Positions 50,326-50,832 of a stretch of 50,832 bases of DNA are shown here, in pieces. Positions within the stretch are counted from its first letter, which is position 1, and every line of letters starts with the position of its first letter. Source of the DNA: Gammaproteobacteria bacterium (lineage in GTDB: Bacteria > Pseudomonadota > Gammaproteobacteria > Steroidobacterales > Rariloculaceae). A model generated the notes under the pieces. The model did no database searches and was not told the DNA's origin. It saw nothing but the letters and a program-made list of their open reading frames with translations. The position numbers and the translations under genes are program-made. The DNA lies in assembly GCA_022826245.1 (NCBI GenBank), contig JAJDVG010000009.1:1-50832 (forward strand). Direction: 5' to 3'.

Positions 50326-50832
50326 CTACTGGACCTGCCCCTCGGCGTCGAAGATCGGGTCGAGCGACTGCCCGGGCAGCTCGGGAAAATCGGTGAAGCC
50401 CCGCGGGTCCTTGTACTCGGGATCGCCCGGCAGATAAAACTGCGTGTTGCCGTCCTCGTCCAGGTACGAGTTGCTGCTCGTCGCGCATTCCCAGTTGCGG
50501 ATCCGCACACCCACCTCTTCCAGATCCGGACGCGAGTCGTGCGTGTACACCGCCGACTGCGGCCGCACCAGCGCCAGCGGATCGTAAAACGTCACCTGCG
50601 TCACCAGTTGCCGCGCCCCGTCCTCGTGCACCACCTGCTGCCAGGTCTCCACCATCTCGAACTGGTTGCTCGTCAGCGGCATCCCGCGCAGATAGTCCGC
50701 CGGCTGCACCCACTTGGTCCAGATCACGAGCTTGTCATCGTCCCAGAAACCGATGCTGTCGCCCGTCGGCGAGTGCGCCGCCTCGATGTTCACGTGTTCC
50801 TTGCCGATGTGGATGCGCCGGGTCTCGTCCAT
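50326..50832 (-). CDS. C-terminal part of a secreted WEG/VVDT-related protein (partial)
   Basis: At least 168 residues, with the 5-prime end outside the window; no real start is visible (the first Met at the edge may be internal). The piece carries SIGFWDDDKLVIWTKWVQPADYLRGM, equivalent to the SIGRWEGxxLVVDT block of 9476-11152 and 47762-48919, then VETWQQVVHEDGARQLVTQVTFYDPLAL, a strand pattern matching the VERYTL/DPVYYTEP part of those proteins. The tail (CATSSNSYLDEDGNTQFYLPGD) is acidic. It is separated from the permease start by 109 bp. This makes the sixth member or relative of the family in the window. Confidence 0.7.
   Translation of the reverse strand: MDETRRIHIGKEHVNIEAAHSPTGDSIGFWDDDKLVIWTKWVQPADYLRGMPLTSNQFEMVETWQQVVHEDGARQLVTQVTFYDPLALVRPQSAVYTHDSRPDLEEVGVRIRNWECATSSNSYLDEDGNTQFYLPGDPEYKDPRGFTDFPELPGQSLDPIFDAEGQVQ

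Noticed and set aside
1..50832. CRISPR arrays, rRNA, complete insertion sequences or prophage genes
   Set aside because: No regularly spaced direct repeats, rRNA-like blocks, transposase motifs or phage structural genes were recognised.

Overview
The window is high-GC bacterial chromosome, fully coding-dense, with no tRNA, rRNA, CRISPR array or intact transposon that I can see. The gene content (DUF1592/DUF1552 secreted cytochrome systems, several PQQ quinoproteins, DUF6152 and related secreted proteins, a formylglycine-type sulfatase, amidohydrolases, TAT-exported hydrolases, fumarylacetoacetase) suggests an uncultured, aerobic, heterotrophic member of the Pseudomonadota, most likely Gammaproteobacteria. 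An acidobacterial origin cannot be excluded from the sequence alone. More than half of the genes carry Sec, TAT or lipoprotein export signals, so this is largely an extracytoplasmic catabolism region.

Layout. 1-2.6 kb: a secreted TPR protein divergent from a DUF3237 protein. 2.7-7.2 kb: a secreted amidohydrolase, then a leftward set of three cytoplasmic genes: a ThiF/MoeB-type E1 enzyme, a BNR-like beta-propeller and a MoaD-like small protein ending in Gly-Gly. 7.3-11.2 kb: a DUF3365 heme protein, a double-PDZ protein, a DUF6152 protein, and a propeller fused to a small secreted domain. 11.2-12.6 kb: a visibly lower-GC patch with an orphan ParD-like antitoxin, an M15-like peptidase and a 50-codon N-terminal scrap of a type I restriction subunit (hsdR), which looks like the remnant of a defence island. 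12.6-16.6 kb: two secreted proteins of the DUF6152-associated kind in an operon with a metallo-beta-lactamase-fold protein, divergent from a second such protein; both have damaged metal sites.

16.7-22.2 kb: a DUF1592 multi-domain cytochrome lipoprotein, a DUF1552 protein and a secreted ankyrin-repeat protein in one direction. 22.4-27.6 kb: a PQQ sugar dehydrogenase and a PQQ alcohol-dehydrogenase-like protein, divergent from a YtcJ-like amidohydrolase. 27.6-32.9 kb: a five-gene leftward operon (CHRD protein, cytochrome c-PQQ dehydrogenase fusion, TAT alpha/beta hydrolase, cupin, outer-membrane barrel). 33.2-36.2 kb: an SRPBCC protein, fumarylacetoacetase (the last step of tyrosine breakdown) and an NHL propeller.

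36.2-45.7 kb: a sulfotransferase, a DMT-family exporter, a YciI-like protein, an aldo/keto reductase, a CtlX-like amidinohydrolase, a DUF1801 protein, an NfeD-like membrane protein, a lone xanthine-dehydrogenase-type molybdenum subunit and a sulfatase. 45.7-50.8 kb: a long imperfect palindrome, a SirTM-like sirtuin paired with a zinc-type macrodomain hydrolase (a candidate ADP-ribosylation and reversal pair), a DUF6152 fusion protein, an APC permease, and the C-terminal part of another protein running off the right edge.

The best candidates for undescribed biology are the ThiF/propeller/MoaD set, the sirtuin-macrodomain pair without its usual lipoyl-carrier partners, the 110-base palindrome beside it, and the expanded family of small secreted domains found alone, fused to DUF6152 and fused to a propeller.
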